Positions 35,210 through 43,839 of a stretch of DNA of 64,000 nucleotides are shown here, piece by piece. Position numbers and translations under genes: made by a program. The notes beneath the pieces are model-generated. The model did no database searches, had not been told where the DNA came from, and saw only the letters and a program-made list of their open reading frames with translations. The stretch comes from Robertmurraya dakarensis (GTDB taxonomy: Bacteria; Bacillota; Bacilli; Bacillales; Cytobacillaceae). The first letter of the stretch is position 1. Each line of letters opens with the position of its first letter. The stretch covers positions 116,268 to 180,267 of the forward strand of contig NZ_LT707408.1 in assembly GCF_900156875.1 (NCBI RefSeq), read 5' to 3'.

Positions 35210-35258
35210 TCTAAACGTTTTCATATATAGTTGTAAAACTTGTAAAATGTGATATTAT
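35210..35258 (+). promoter_or_regulatory. SulP promoter with cre-like site
   Basis: TTGTAA (35231-35236), 16-base spacer, TATTAT (35253-35258). Just upstream, 35210-35224 on the minus strand reads ATGAAAACGTTTAGA, 13 of 14 to the CcpA cre consensus. Its place immediately upstream of -35 would suit activation or roadblock; direction of effect is unknown. Confidence 0.6.
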
Positions 35259-35329
35259 TCTCCTAGGTTTTTGTCGGCTCGACTTTGATGAGAGTTCAAA
35301 GTCAAAAAATAATAAAAAGAGGTGTTTAT

Positions 35330-36796
35330 TTGAAGGATTTGACAATTAAAGAACAGTGGTTTGGTAATGTTAAGGGAGATGTTCTGGCGGGAATCGTCGT
35401 AGCGCTGGCACTTATTCCTGAAGCAATTGCCTTTTCTATCATTGCTGGCGTAGACCCGATGGTTGGTCTATATGCTTCTTTCTGTATTGCCGTAACAATT
35501 GCTATTGTTGGTGGCAGACCGGGAATGATCTCTGCTGCAACAGGTGCCATGGCGTTGTTGATGGTTACCTTGGTAGCGGACCACGGACTTCAATATCTAT
35601 TTGCAGCAACAATTTTAACGGGACTTTTGCAAATTCTTTTTGGTGTGCTTAAATTAGCGAGGTTTATGAAGTTTATTCCTCGTTCGGTGATGATTGGGTT
35701 TGTAAATGCGCTCGCGATTTTAATTTTCATGGCGCAGCTTGAACAATTTGTTGATGCGACATGGGTCATGTATGTGATGGTTGCTTGCGCACTGGCGATT
35801 ATTTATCTTTTTCCTAGAATTACGAGAGCGGTGCCGTCACCATTAGTTGCCATTATTGTGATTACGATTATTGCGATTATGACGAAAAGTGATGTGAAGA
35901 CAGTAGGGGATATGGGAGCATTAACATCTGCTTTGCCAGCATTTTTTATCCCTGATGTTCCATTAAACTTTGAAACTCTTAAAATCATTTTTCCATATTC
36001 GATCGCCTTAGCCATTGTAGGTTTGCTAGAATCTTTATTAACAGCGTCTATTGTTGATGATATGACCGATACTGCCAGCGATAAAAATAAAGAAAGCCGC
36101 GGTCAAGGAATCGCCAATATTGTTGCTGGATTATTTGGTGGAATGGCCGGATGTGCCATGATTGGCCAATCGGTTATTAATGTTAAATCAGGCGGTCGCG
36201 GTCGATTATCTGCGTTAGTGGCAGGGACATTCCTGATGTTCTTAATTTTAGTATTAGGAAATATCGTTGTTCAAATTCCAATGGCTGCATTAGTAGGAGT
36301 TATGATTATGGTATCGATTGGTACTTTTGATTGGGGTTCGATTAAAGGATTAGCTAAGGCGCCTCTAACTGACTCAATTGTAATGGTTACAACCGTTGTT
36401 ACAGTTGTAGCAACTCATAATCTTGCCATTGGTGTATTTGCGGGAATTATCCTAAGTGCAATTTTCTTTGTTGCTAAAATTTCAAAAGTGAAAGTTTCTT
36501 CCAGATTGGAAGATGGAAAAAGAATTTATATGGTCGAGGGGCAAGTGTTTTTTGCTTCTGTAGAAGACATCGTGGCGTCTTTTGACTACTATGAAGATGT
36601 TAAACAAGTTGAAATTGACTTTACCCATGCTCATGTTTGGGACGATTCAGCTGTTGCTGCTATTGATAAAATTGTCATTAAATTACGAGATAATGGGACG
36701 GCTGTCCGTTTAGTTGGTTTGAATGCACCGAGTTCGAGTCTTGTTGATCGACTGGCTGTTCATCATAAGCCGGGAGCTAAGGCTTCTGGACATTAA
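35330..36796 (+). CDS. SulP-family anion transporter with STAS domain
   Basis: 488 residues: [20 protein letters not shown], then [38 protein letters not shown] and [20 protein letters not shown] mark the SLC26/SulP transmembrane core; residues from about 400 form a STAS domain ([23 protein letters not shown]). Members carry sulfate, bicarbonate or other anions, often with Na+ or H+. Substrate unknown. Start TTG 35330 is preferred (AGAGGTG 6-12 bases upstream); the frame is open from 35285. Followed by a terminator and the 52-bp repeat array. Confidence 0.88.
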   Translation: MKDLTIKEQWFGNVKGDVLAGIVVALALIPEAIAFSIIAGVDPMVGLYASFCIAVTIAIVGGRPGMISAATGAMALLMVTLVADHGLQYLFAATILTGLLQILFGVLKLARFMKFIPRSVMIGFVNALAILIFMAQLEQFVDATWVMYVMVACALAIIYLFPRITRAVPSPLVAIIVITIIAIMTKSDVKTVGDMGALTSALPAFFIPDVPLNFETLKIIFPYSIALAIVGLLESLLTASIVDDMTDTASDKNKESRGQGIANIVAGLFGGMAGCAMIGQSVINVKSGGRGRLSALVAGTFLMFLILVLGNIVVQIPMAALVGVMIMVSIGTFDWGSIKGLAKAPLTDSIVMVTTVVTVVATHNLAIGVFAGIILSAIFFVAKISKVKVSSRLEDGKRIYMVEGQVFFASVEDIVASFDYYEDVKQVEIDFTHAHVWDDSAVAAIDKIVIKLRDNGTAVRLVGLNAPSSSLVDRLAVHHKPGAKASGH

Positions 36797-36852
36797 TATA
36801 GAAGAGTAGATTCCTTTAGTTGGTTAAGGAATTGCTTCGCCTCAATTGAGTT

Positions 36853-36884
36853 TGTCCTTCATAGATTCTATGAAGGACATTTTG
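36853..36884 (+). terminator. Terminator of the SulP gene
   Basis: TGTCCTTCATAGA (36853-36865) and TCTATGAAGGACA (36867-36879) form a 13-base perfect palindrome with a T-rich flank. The core of this palindrome recurs after tex (60950-60974). Confidence 0.75.
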
Positions 36885-36903
36885 CTTTATACGGAATAAG
36901 ATT

Positions 36904-37400
36904 TGGTTATCCTATGAGAGGCGAAGGATGAAGACCGTTTTGAGTTTCCTCTGAGTCGGATATGGTTATCATGGGAGAGATGAAGACCGTTTAAGGATCG
37001 CTCCGCACCAGAAAAGGTTATCATGGGAGAGATGAAGACCGTTAAGGATCGCCACCGTGCTAGAAAAGGTTATCATGGGGGAGATGAAGACCGTTTAAGG
37101 ATCCCTCCTTGCCAGAAAAGGTTATCATGGGAGAGATGAAGACCGTTTAGGATCGCCTCCTTGCCAGAAAAGGTTATCATGGGAGAGATGAAGACCGTTT
37201 AAGGTTAGCTCCGAGCTGGAAATGGTTCTCATAGGTAAGATGAAGACCGTTTAGGATTGCCTCCGAGCTGGAAATGGTTCTCATAGGTAAGATGAAGACC
37301 GTTTAAGGATCGCTCCGCACCAGAAATGGTTATCATCGGCAGGATGAAGACCGTTTAGAGTTCCCGCTAATTCAGAGATGGTTTTCATATTTATCATGAG
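36904..37400 (+). repeat. Array of nine 52-bp tandem repeats
   Basis: The core GATGAAGACCGTT starts at 36927, 36979, 37031, 37083, 37135, 37187, 37239, 37291 and 37343, a period of exactly 52 bases each time. Each unit also has GGTTATCAT (or GGTTCTCAT) about 17 bases before the core, which pairs with ATGAAGACC to make an imperfect 9-bp hairpin with a 6-8-base loop. The other half of the unit (AGGATCGCTCCGCACCAGAAA type) varies more. A partial unit ends at about 37400. No start codons or frame run through the array, and it lies between a terminated gene and a convergent gene. Confidence 0.9.
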
Positions 37401-37451
37401 CTTCCATCAAATTTTGCCCTGCCCTTAGTAGTATAACCCCACAAATAAAAA

Positions 37452-37479
37452 AGCCGAGTCCCTAAAAGGTGACTTGGCT
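37452..37479 (-). terminator. Terminator of the antiporter gene
   Basis: AGCCGAGTC (37452-37460) and GACTTGGCT (37471-37479) pair with one G-U; A run on the plus strand gives the T tract on the minus strand. Confidence 0.8.
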
Positions 37480-37484
37480 TTATA

Positions 37485-38975
37485 TCAAGATGAGACTTGA
37501 TTCACATGAATATGGGATTTCTCCTGTAATAATTTCTTTAAGTGCAGTTTCTTCTTCCTCGAAACGAGGATATATAGAAAATCTCCAGCTTGTATAACGG
37601 TATTACCTGTAGGGGTTATGAGTTTGTCATTTCTAATAATGGCATTTACAAGGGCTCCTTCAGGGAAAGGAATTTCTAATAATGTTTTCCCGATTATAGC
37701 TGCGTCTTCTTTCATTTCATATTCAATCATTTCTGCGTCAGCTTTCCCCAGGGAAACTAACTCCAATGAGTGAATAGGGGTTGCTTTTTGAGGCCCGGTC
37801 AAGCCAAGCTTTTGTGCCAAAATGGTAATCGTTGACCCGTGAACCAAACAGCTTGTTAAGACAACGAAGAAGACTACGTTAAAGATAAGACTGCTTCCTT
37901 CAACATTTGCTAGTAACGGATAGGTTGCTAGAACAATGGGAACAGCCCCTTTTAAGCCGGCCCAGGAAAGGAATATTTTCTCTTTATTACTATAGTTCAT
38001 CCTGATTGTTGACAAATAAACAGCGACCGGTCTAGCTACAACCATCAAGATAAATGACATTAACATCCCTTTTAAAAGGATATCCCAAGAGAAGAGCTCC
38101 GATGGAAAGACGAGAAGACCTAAGATGATAAACATCGCAATTTGCATCATCCATGCAAATCCTTCGGAAAAACGGAAAATGGATTGTCGATAAGCGATAT
38201 CCTCTGCATTTCCGATGATAATCGCAGCGATATATACCGCTAAAAGTCCGCTTCCGTTTAAAAATGCCGTAAGTCCATAGGTAAGCAGAGCAAAGGCTGT
38301 TGCGAATACAGGATACAACCCACTGGAGTCCAGATTAATTCGGTTTAACGAGAAGACAGCAAGCTTTCCAAACGCTACCCCTAACACCAGTCCGACAATC
38401 ATTTGAACGAAAAACGTTCCAATCATACTTAAAATACTGGCGCTTGGATTCATAATTAACTCAATAGTCGCAACCGTTAACAGCACGGCCATAGGATCGT
38501 TGGATCCAGATTCTGCCTCTAGTGTGGATGCAATGCGCGGCTTAATATTTTGTCCTTTTAAGACCGCAAATACCGCAGCAGCATCAGTTGATCCGACAAT
38601 CGCTCCAAAGAGAACGGCCTCGAGCCAGCCGATTCCGAGAATAAACTTTGCAGCAACAGCAACGATACCTGATGTTAATAAAACACCAAAAGTAGCCAGC
38701 GATAGAGCTGGTGTAATGACAGGTCTGACATTTTTCCAATCTGTCTGCAGACCGCCTTCAAATAAAATAATAATTAAAGCTAATATCCCAATCATTTGGG
38801 CTAATTGTGCATTATCAAAATAAATAATTCCAAGAACATCACTTCCCATGATCATTCCGACTGCAATGAAGAGAACGAGGGCAGGTACACCGAGACGGGA
38901 GGAGAATTTAGTGGTTAATACACCAACAATGAGGAAGGTTGCCGCAAGAAATATAAAAGCATCCGTATGTGACAT
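37485..38975 (-). CDS. K+(Na+)/H+ antiporter, CPA1 family with RCK_C domain (NhaP2/CvrA-like)
   Basis: 496 residues. About 12-13 membrane helices with FSSRLGVPALVLFIAVGMIM, ILFEGGLQTDWKNVRPVI and the ion-site region FGAIVGSTDAAAVFAVL followed by LEAESGSNDPMAVLLTV. From about 400 a TrkA/RCK C-terminal domain (EYEMKEDAAIIGKTLLEIPF, AGDFLYILVSR) that usually binds a nucleotide. Matches the NhaP2/CvrA type, generally a K+/H+ antiporter; ion preference cannot be read from sequence. Followed closely on the same strand by nothing; the recombinase lies upstream. Confidence 0.88.
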   Translation of the reverse strand: MSHTDAFIFLAATFLIVGVLTTKFSSRLGVPALVLFIAVGMIMGSDVLGIIYFDNAQLAQMIGILALIIILFEGGLQTDWKNVRPVITPALSLATFGVLLTSGIVAVAAKFILGIGWLEAVLFGAIVGSTDAAAVFAVLKGQNIKPRIASTLEAESGSNDPMAVLLTVATIELIMNPSASILSMIGTFFVQMIVGLVLGVAFGKLAVFSLNRINLDSSGLYPVFATAFALLTYGLTAFLNGSGLLAVYIAAIIIGNAEDIAYRQSIFRFSEGFAWMMQIAMFIILGLLVFPSELFSWDILLKGMLMSFILMVVARPVAVYLSTIRMNYSNKEKIFLSWAGLKGAVPIVLATYPLLANVEGSSLIFNVVFFVVLTSCLVHGSTITILAQKLGLTGPQKATPIHSLELVSLGKADAEMIEYEMKEDAAIIGKTLLEIPFPEGALVNAIIRNDKLITPTGNTVIQAGDFLYILVSRKKKLHLKKLLQEKSHIHVNQVSS

Positions 38976-38990
38976 AACATCAACTCCTTT

Positions 38991-39548
38991 TTATAAATTC
39001 ACATCAAGAATAATGGGGATGGACAGTCTGTGTTCTAGTCCTAAATATTGAATTGTTTCCGATGATGATGATTGCTGTAATCTCTTTTGGATAAGAGAGA
39101 TGGCAATTCCTTTGCGATAAGCATGATAGCCAAATGTTTTACGGAGGGTGTGAGTTCCTACAGATCCTTCGATGCCAGCCTGCTTAGCTGCCTCGTTTAT
39201 AATCCGATACGCCTGCTGCCTTGATATGGCCTCTGACGTTTTTTTTGATTTGAATAGAAAATCTTCAGAATGCAGTCTGCCTTCGTCTATACACCTTTGA
39301 ATAGCTTCCCGCACTTGAGTATTTAAATATACAGGAGGATTTAGTTCTTTAAGGGGTGAGAGGAAATAGGAAATTTCTTCTTTTTCAGTTTTTACGTTGT
39401 GGACCCTAAGATTAAGCAGTTCCTGTATACGTATTCCGGTATTAATTCCAAATAAGAATAAACAATAATCCCGGTCTGATTTTGACATTAAAAAATGTTT
39501 CATCTCATTGATCTTTTTAACGTCTTTGATGGCGTCGACGGTTTTCAT
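38991..39548 (-). CDS. Solitary tyrosine recombinase, catalytic domain only
   Basis: 185 residues. Catalytic residues of the XerC/phage integrase family are present: Arg in NTGIRIQELLNLRV, the Lys region, HTLRKTFGYHAYRKG (His-x-x-Arg and later His), and Tyr in SSETIQYLGLE. The usual N-terminal SAM-like DNA-binding domain is missing, so the protein is about half the size of XerC. Such stand-alone short integrases occur in Bacillus without an associated prophage. An inverted repeat covers its promoter. No mobile-element cargo is near; neighbours are the antiporter gene and ddl. Confidence 0.82.
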   Translation of the reverse strand: MKTVDAIKDVKKINEMKHFLMSKSDRDYCLFLFGINTGIRIQELLNLRVHNVKTEKEEISYFLSPLKELNPPVYLNTQVREAIQRCIDEGRLHSEDFLFKSKKTSEAISRQQAYRIINEAAKQAGIEGSVGTHTLRKTFGYHAYRKGIAISLIQKRLQQSSSSETIQYLGLEHRLSIPIILDVNL

Positions 39549-39559
39549 TTAACCACTCC

Positions 39560-39609
39560 AATGTTACATAACATAGTATTATTATATAATTATGTAACAT
39601 TAATAGCAA
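39560..39609 (-). promoter_or_regulatory. Recombinase promoter overlapped by a 12-bp inverted repeat
   Basis: Minus strand: TTGCTA (39609-39604), 17-base spacer, TATAAT (39586-39581). AATGTTACATAA at 39560-39571 and its exact complement TTATGTAACATT at 39590-39601 flank the -10 box, 18 bases apart. One arm lies in the spacer, the other between -10 and the start codon. It could be an operator for autoregulation or the recombinase core site. Confidence 0.7.
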
Positions 39610-39712
39610 GAATTATTCATCAATTTGGACAGAAACGTTCGCTTTATAGTACTGATATTAATTATCTAAAGAACTTTTTCTGTTGATGATTCAGCTGTTT
39701 AAAAAGAGGAAA

Positions 39713-39793
39713 ATGAAGGAATTACTGAAGAGGATAAACTACGTTTCAAAAGTAGAAGGCGAAGTACCAATATCTCTTTATTTTTTAAATTGA
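39713..39793 (+). CDS. Possible 26-residue ORF upstream of ddl
   Basis: ATG 39713 preceded by AAGAGGAAA opens MKELLKRINYVSKVEGEVPI then SLYFLN and stops at TGA 39793. Ribosome site is fair, codon use normal. No homologue known to me. It may be a remnant; the rest of 39610-39944 is AT-rich without other features. Confidence 0.25.
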   Translation: MKELLKRINYVSKVEGEVPISLYFLN

Positions 39794-39944
39794 AGAGTTG
39801 TTAATCAAGTAGTGCCTAACATATATTAGATAGATGCATAAAGTATTAACAAAAATCATTACTAAATCCACTTTATTTTTTCCTTTTCTTTTTTGGAAAA
39901 TGTTAAAATAAAATGGTGTGTTTTTAGAAAATGGAGGTTTCAAC

Positions 39945-41021
39945 ATGAAAATTAGACTTGGCTTATTATATGGAGGGAAATCTGCTGAACATCAGGTGTC
40001 ATTGCGGACCGCCCTTGCAGTAATAAATGCTCTAAATCATGAAAAATTTCAAATTCATCCCATATATATTACAGTAGAAGGAGAATGGATTAAGGGACCT
40101 ATTCTAAATGGTTCTGTAGAAAATGTGAAAGCACTGCAGTTTTCACATACTGAAAGCATATCTTCTGCGGCATTAGCCCCAACATTATTTATGACAACAA
40201 ATAATGAGAGTGCACTTGATGTGATTTTTCCGCTCCTTCATGGACCAAACGGAGAGGATGGAACTGTTCAGGGCTTATTAGAACTTCTTAATCTTCCTTA
40301 TGTAGGAAACGGAGTGCTTGCGTCGTCAGCTGGTATGGATAAGGTAGTTATGAAAAATATCTTCGCCCAAGCGGGTCTTCCGCAGGTGAAATATGTATGG
40401 TTTATCCGCAGTGAATGGGAAGCGCAACAGGAAGAAGCATATGTTAAAGTAGAGAAAGAAATAGGTTATCCGTGTTTCGTCAAACCTGCTAATTTGGGCT
40501 CAAGCGTTGGGATTAGTAAATGTATGAATCGTGAGCAGCTGACAGAAGCATTTCAAGAGGCGTTCCAATTTGATCGTAAGGTGATTATTGAGGAGGGTGT
40601 CGCTGCAAGAGAGATTGAATTAGGTGTATTAGGAAATGATTCTCCAGAATGTTCGGTTGCTGGTGAAATTGTTCCGAAGGTTGAATTCTATGACTATAAG
40701 GCAAAGTATGAAGATGGAAATACAGCCTTAATTATTCCAGCAGATATCAAGGAAGAGGAGTACAAGATTCTACACGATATGGCAATCAAGGCATTTAAAG
40801 CCCTGGATGGTTCGGGATTAGTCAGAGCCGACTTTTTCTTGACAAAAGAAGGAAATGCATATATCAATGAGGTAAACACAATGCCTGGGTTCACGCCAGT
40901 TAGTATGTTCCCATTGTTATGGAAACATAGCGGGGTGGATTATCCTGACTTGATTGAAAGACTGGTCAACTTAGGAATGGAAAGGCATGATGAGAAGCAA
41001 AGAATTCGTTACACATTCTAA
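39945..41021 (+). CDS. ddl: D-alanine--D-alanine ligase
   Basis: 358 residues, ATP-grasp. [20 protein letters not shown] at the start, [33 protein letters not shown], and [20 protein letters not shown] near the end are the family signatures. It makes the D-Ala-D-Ala dipeptide for cell-wall precursors, and the adjacent murF attaches that dipeptide. ATG 39945 has GGAGGT 8-13 bases upstream; the frame is open from 39918. Confidence 0.96.
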   Translation: MKIRLGLLYGGKSAEHQVSLRTALAVINALNHEKFQIHPIYITVEGEWIKGPILNGSVENVKALQFSHTESISSAALAPTLFMTTNNESALDVIFPLLHGPNGEDGTVQGLLELLNLPYVGNGVLASSAGMDKVVMKNIFAQAGLPQVKYVWFIRSEWEAQQEEAYVKVEKEIGYPCFVKPANLGSSVGISKCMNREQLTEAFQEAFQFDRKVIIEEGVAAREIELGVLGNDSPECSVAGEIVPKVEFYDYKAKYEDGNTALIIPADIKEEEYKILHDMAIKAFKALDGSGLVRADFFLTKEGNAYINEVNTMPGFTPVSMFPLLWKHSGVDYPDLIERLVNLGMERHDEKQRIRYTF

Positions 41022-41084
41022 TGTACATCAGTGGCACGGCTCACCGCCGTGTCCTTCATTTTAACTAGAAAAAGGGGTAATCAT

Positions 41085-42467
41085 GTGATTAAGAGAACCT
41101 TAAAGCAATTGCAATCAATGATTAAAGTTGAAAATAACCTTACATCTTTTGAGGAAACCGTCATTAATGGAGTAACGATTGATTCGAGAAAAATACAAGC
41201 AGGAAATTTGTTTGTACCATTAAAAGGAGAAAATGCTGACGGCCATCGTTTTGTGGAAGCTGCATTAAAAAATGGAGCAGCAGCTTCTTTATGGCAAAGC
41301 GATGTTCCGAATCCGCCGAAGGATTTGCCAATTTTAATCGTAGAAGACACGGAAGCTGCACTTCAAGAGCTGGCTCGGAGCTATCGTTCACAACTATCTG
41401 TAAAGGTTGTAGGAATTACAGGAAGTAACGGTAAAACGACAACGAAAGATATGACAGCAGCTCTGTTATCCCTGCAATACAAAGTGCAGAAAACAGAAGG
41501 GAACTTTAATAATCACCTTGGATTGCCATTAACCATTTTAGGGCTGAACGAAGATACGGAGATTGCTGTTTTGGAAATGGGGATGAGCGGAAAAGGTGAA
41601 ATTGACTTTTTAACAAAGCTTGCTCGTCCGGAAGCTGTCGTAATTACGAATATTGGTGAGTCTCATCTTCAGGATCTAGGTTCTAGAGAGGGTATTGCAG
41701 AAGCTAAGCTAGAGATCTTAAGAGGACTTCAAGCGAATGGATTAGTGGTTTATCACGGCGATGAGCCTCTGCTTCAGGGCCCAATGAGAGAATTTCACGG
41801 TGATGCCAAGCTGCAAACATTCGGCCGCTTTAACCATAACACAGTTTATCCAGTAGACGTACAGCAGCACCAAAAAGGAAGCCAGTTTAAGATTAATGGT
41901 ATTGATTTACAATTTATTCTGCCGGTTTTAGGTGTCCATAATGTCCTAAATGCGTTGGCAGCGATGCTGGTAAGCCGGTATTTTGGTATTCCATTTGAGA
42001 GCATGAATGAAGGCTTCTCCAACCTTAAAGTAACAAATATGCGCATGGAGCTTGTTGAAGGGGAAAAGGGAGAAAAAATTATCAATGATGCTTACAATGC
42101 TAGTCCTACTTCCATGAAAGCCGCGATTGACTTAGTCACAGACCTAAGCGGTTATCAAAAAAAGATCGTCGTACTTGGTGATATGCTAGAACTAGGTGAA
42201 GAAGAGCAAAATTTTCATACGGAAATTGGAAGAGGAATTGACAGCAGTAAAGTAAATTTTGTATTCACTTATGGGAATTTGGGTGAATATATTGCGAAAG
42301 GTGCCCTAGAGAACTTCTCCAAAGAAAGAGTGTTTGCCTTTTTACATAAAGAAGACTTAATAAAATCACTGCAAAACTATACTGATGAGAGCACACTTGT
42401 TTTGGTAAAGGCATCTCGAGGGATGAAGTTAGAAGAAGTGGTTCGGGCATTGCAAAGTAAACAGTAA
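41085..42467 (+). CDS. murF: MurF, UDP-MurNAc-tripeptide--D-alanyl-D-alanine ligase
   Basis: 460 residues. VNGVTIDSRKIQAGNLFVPL-type N-terminal domain, ATP-binding VVGITGSNGKTTTKDMTAAL, AVLEMGMSGKGEIDFL, and the C-terminal DAYNASPTSMKAAIDLV. It adds D-Ala-D-Ala to the UDP-muramyl tripeptide. GTG 41085 is chosen (AAAGGGG upstream; homologues begin MIKRT). A small GGCACGGC/GCCGTGTC hairpin lies in the 63-base gap after ddl, so the two genes are probably cotranscribed with some attenuation. Confidence 0.95.
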   Translation: MIKRTLKQLQSMIKVENNLTSFEETVINGVTIDSRKIQAGNLFVPLKGENADGHRFVEAALKNGAAASLWQSDVPNPPKDLPILIVEDTEAALQELARSYRSQLSVKVVGITGSNGKTTTKDMTAALLSLQYKVQKTEGNFNNHLGLPLTILGLNEDTEIAVLEMGMSGKGEIDFLTKLARPEAVVITNIGESHLQDLGSREGIAEAKLEILRGLQANGLVVYHGDEPLLQGPMREFHGDAKLQTFGRFNHNTVYPVDVQQHQKGSQFKINGIDLQFILPVLGVHNVLNALAAMLVSRYFGIPFESMNEGFSNLKVTNMRMELVEGEKGEKIINDAYNASPTSMKAAIDLVTDLSGYQKKIVVLGDMLELGEEEQNFHTEIGRGIDSSKVNFVFTYGNLGEYIAKGALENFSKERVFAFLHKEDLIKSLQNYTDESTLVLVKASRGMKLEEVVRALQSKQ

Positions 42468-42589
42468 TGAAAAGTGAAACCTTTATTGGTTTCATTTTTT
42501 ATGTGAGTGAAGGTTACCTGCTAGTATCGGTTGTCTCAAAAGGTGTAAAATAAAACTGGTAGTGTAGTAAAGATAAGGTGGTGTTTTTC

Positions 42590-43288
42590 TTGATTGGTTG
42601 CTTATGTATTCACGGGTTTACCGGCGCTCCGTTTGAAGTGGAGCCATTGGTAAAGTATTTAAAGGAGCATACACAGTGGCGTATTGCTGTTCCGACTTTG
42701 CCGGGGCATGGAGATTCTTTGCAGCTGAAGGGAGTTCGTTATCAGCAATGGGTCAAGCATGCAGAACAGGAGCTTGAAAAACTTCTAGAAACTTGTGAAC
42801 AGGTATATGTGATCGGTTTTTCAATGGGAGGGATTATTGCGAGCTATTTGGCTGTACATTATCCGATCAAGAAATTGATACTGTTAAGTGCAGCGGCCTA
42901 CTATGTAAATCCAAAGCAGCTAGCTTTAGATGTCGCAGATATGGTGAGGGATTCATTTAAAGGCAGACTGGCAGAAAATGAACTGTTTGTTAGGTACAAA
43001 AGAAAAATTATCGAAACACCTATTGCTGCTACACTTCAGTTTCAACGGCTTGTTTCAAGTGTAAGACCGCTTCTAAATAAAGTGAATATCCCTACGCTGA
43101 TTGCTCAAGGCGAAAGCGATGGAGTAGTTCCGCCGAAAAGCGCGAAATACTTATATGAACACATTGGTACTCCTCATAAAAAGCTTGTTTTTCTAAAAGA
43201 CTCTAAGCATCTTATATGCCATTGCAATGAAAGGGAAAAACTATTTCATGAGGTAGTAAATTTTTTAAGTCAAGACGGTCAATCATAA
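42590..43288 (+). CDS. Alpha/beta hydrolase, carboxylesterase type
   Basis: 232 residues. CLCIHGFTGAPFEVEPLVKY at the start (oxyanion region), nucleophile Ser78 in VIGFSMGGIIASYL, acid in AQGESDGVVPPKSA and His207 in KDSKHLICHC. This is the compact monoacylglycerol-lipase/carboxylesterase type (similar to Est30/YvaK). Start TTG 42590 has AGGTGG 9 bases upstream. It is separate from murF by 120 bases. Confidence 0.85.
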   Translation: MIGCLCIHGFTGAPFEVEPLVKYLKEHTQWRIAVPTLPGHGDSLQLKGVRYQQWVKHAEQELEKLLETCEQVYVIGFSMGGIIASYLAVHYPIKKLILLSAAAYYVNPKQLALDVADMVRDSFKGRLAENELFVRYKRKIIETPIAATLQFQRLVSSVRPLLNKVNIPTLIAQGESDGVVPPKSAKYLYEHIGTPHKKLVFLKDSKHLICHCNEREKLFHEVVNFLSQDGQS

Positions 43289-43387
43289 AAAGCGATTGTT
43301 TTCCTCGTATTGAGAGTCGCCCTAATTGCATTCAATTCTTTAAAGTGTTAAAATTGATACAAAGTGTCAACGAGAAACTACATTCGG

Positions 43388-43416
43388 GACATACTCCAGA
43401 GGAGAATGTCTTTTTT
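43388..43416 (+). terminator. Terminator after the esterase gene
   Basis: GACATACTCC (43388-43397) and GGAGAATGTC (43401-43410) pair except for two inner positions, with a 3-base loop and six T. Confidence 0.75.
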
Positions 43417-43839
43417 CACTTTAAAAGAAATATAATGGTTATGGCAACAAAACAAATTAAAAAATTTGAAGAAGAAAACTGTCAGCTCCAAATATGTATC
43501 TTGTAAGTATTAGATTGCATGATTACGATAGATCTTTTGAGGAGCGCCTGGGAGCTCTATTTGGGGTCATATGAATAAGACCCTAAGACGATTGAATGAA
43601 CTAATGACCTAAGAAACGTTAAAATAAGGTCCTTCTTAGGATATCTTTTATTTTTATCATTCCTTGGCAAGTACCTCGTCTTTTCTTTCAATCAAATCTA
43701 AGACGTGAAAGGATTGCCTCTGTCAGCGTTTTTAGTATATTCCCTCTAGTACTTAATTAGGTATGAGGAAATAATATTTGCTTGAACAAGCAGCTGTTTG
43801 TTCAAAAGGGCGCTTGCAGTTTTCTAAAGAAGAAGGAGA
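43417..43839 (+). other. Leader region of cshA
   Basis: 423 bases with no convincing gene. CCTAAGAA (43608-43615) and TTCTTAGG (43633-43640) can form an 8-bp stem followed by a T-rich tract, and an ATG at 43441 opens a 21-codon frame without a ribosome site. A long 5' leader with an attenuator-like hairpin is possible, but no promoter could be fixed. Confidence 0.4.

Noticed and set aside
36904..37400. CRISPR array
   Set aside because: The units are contiguous, both halves are similar between units and no unique spacers or cas genes are present. It is a tandem repeat.
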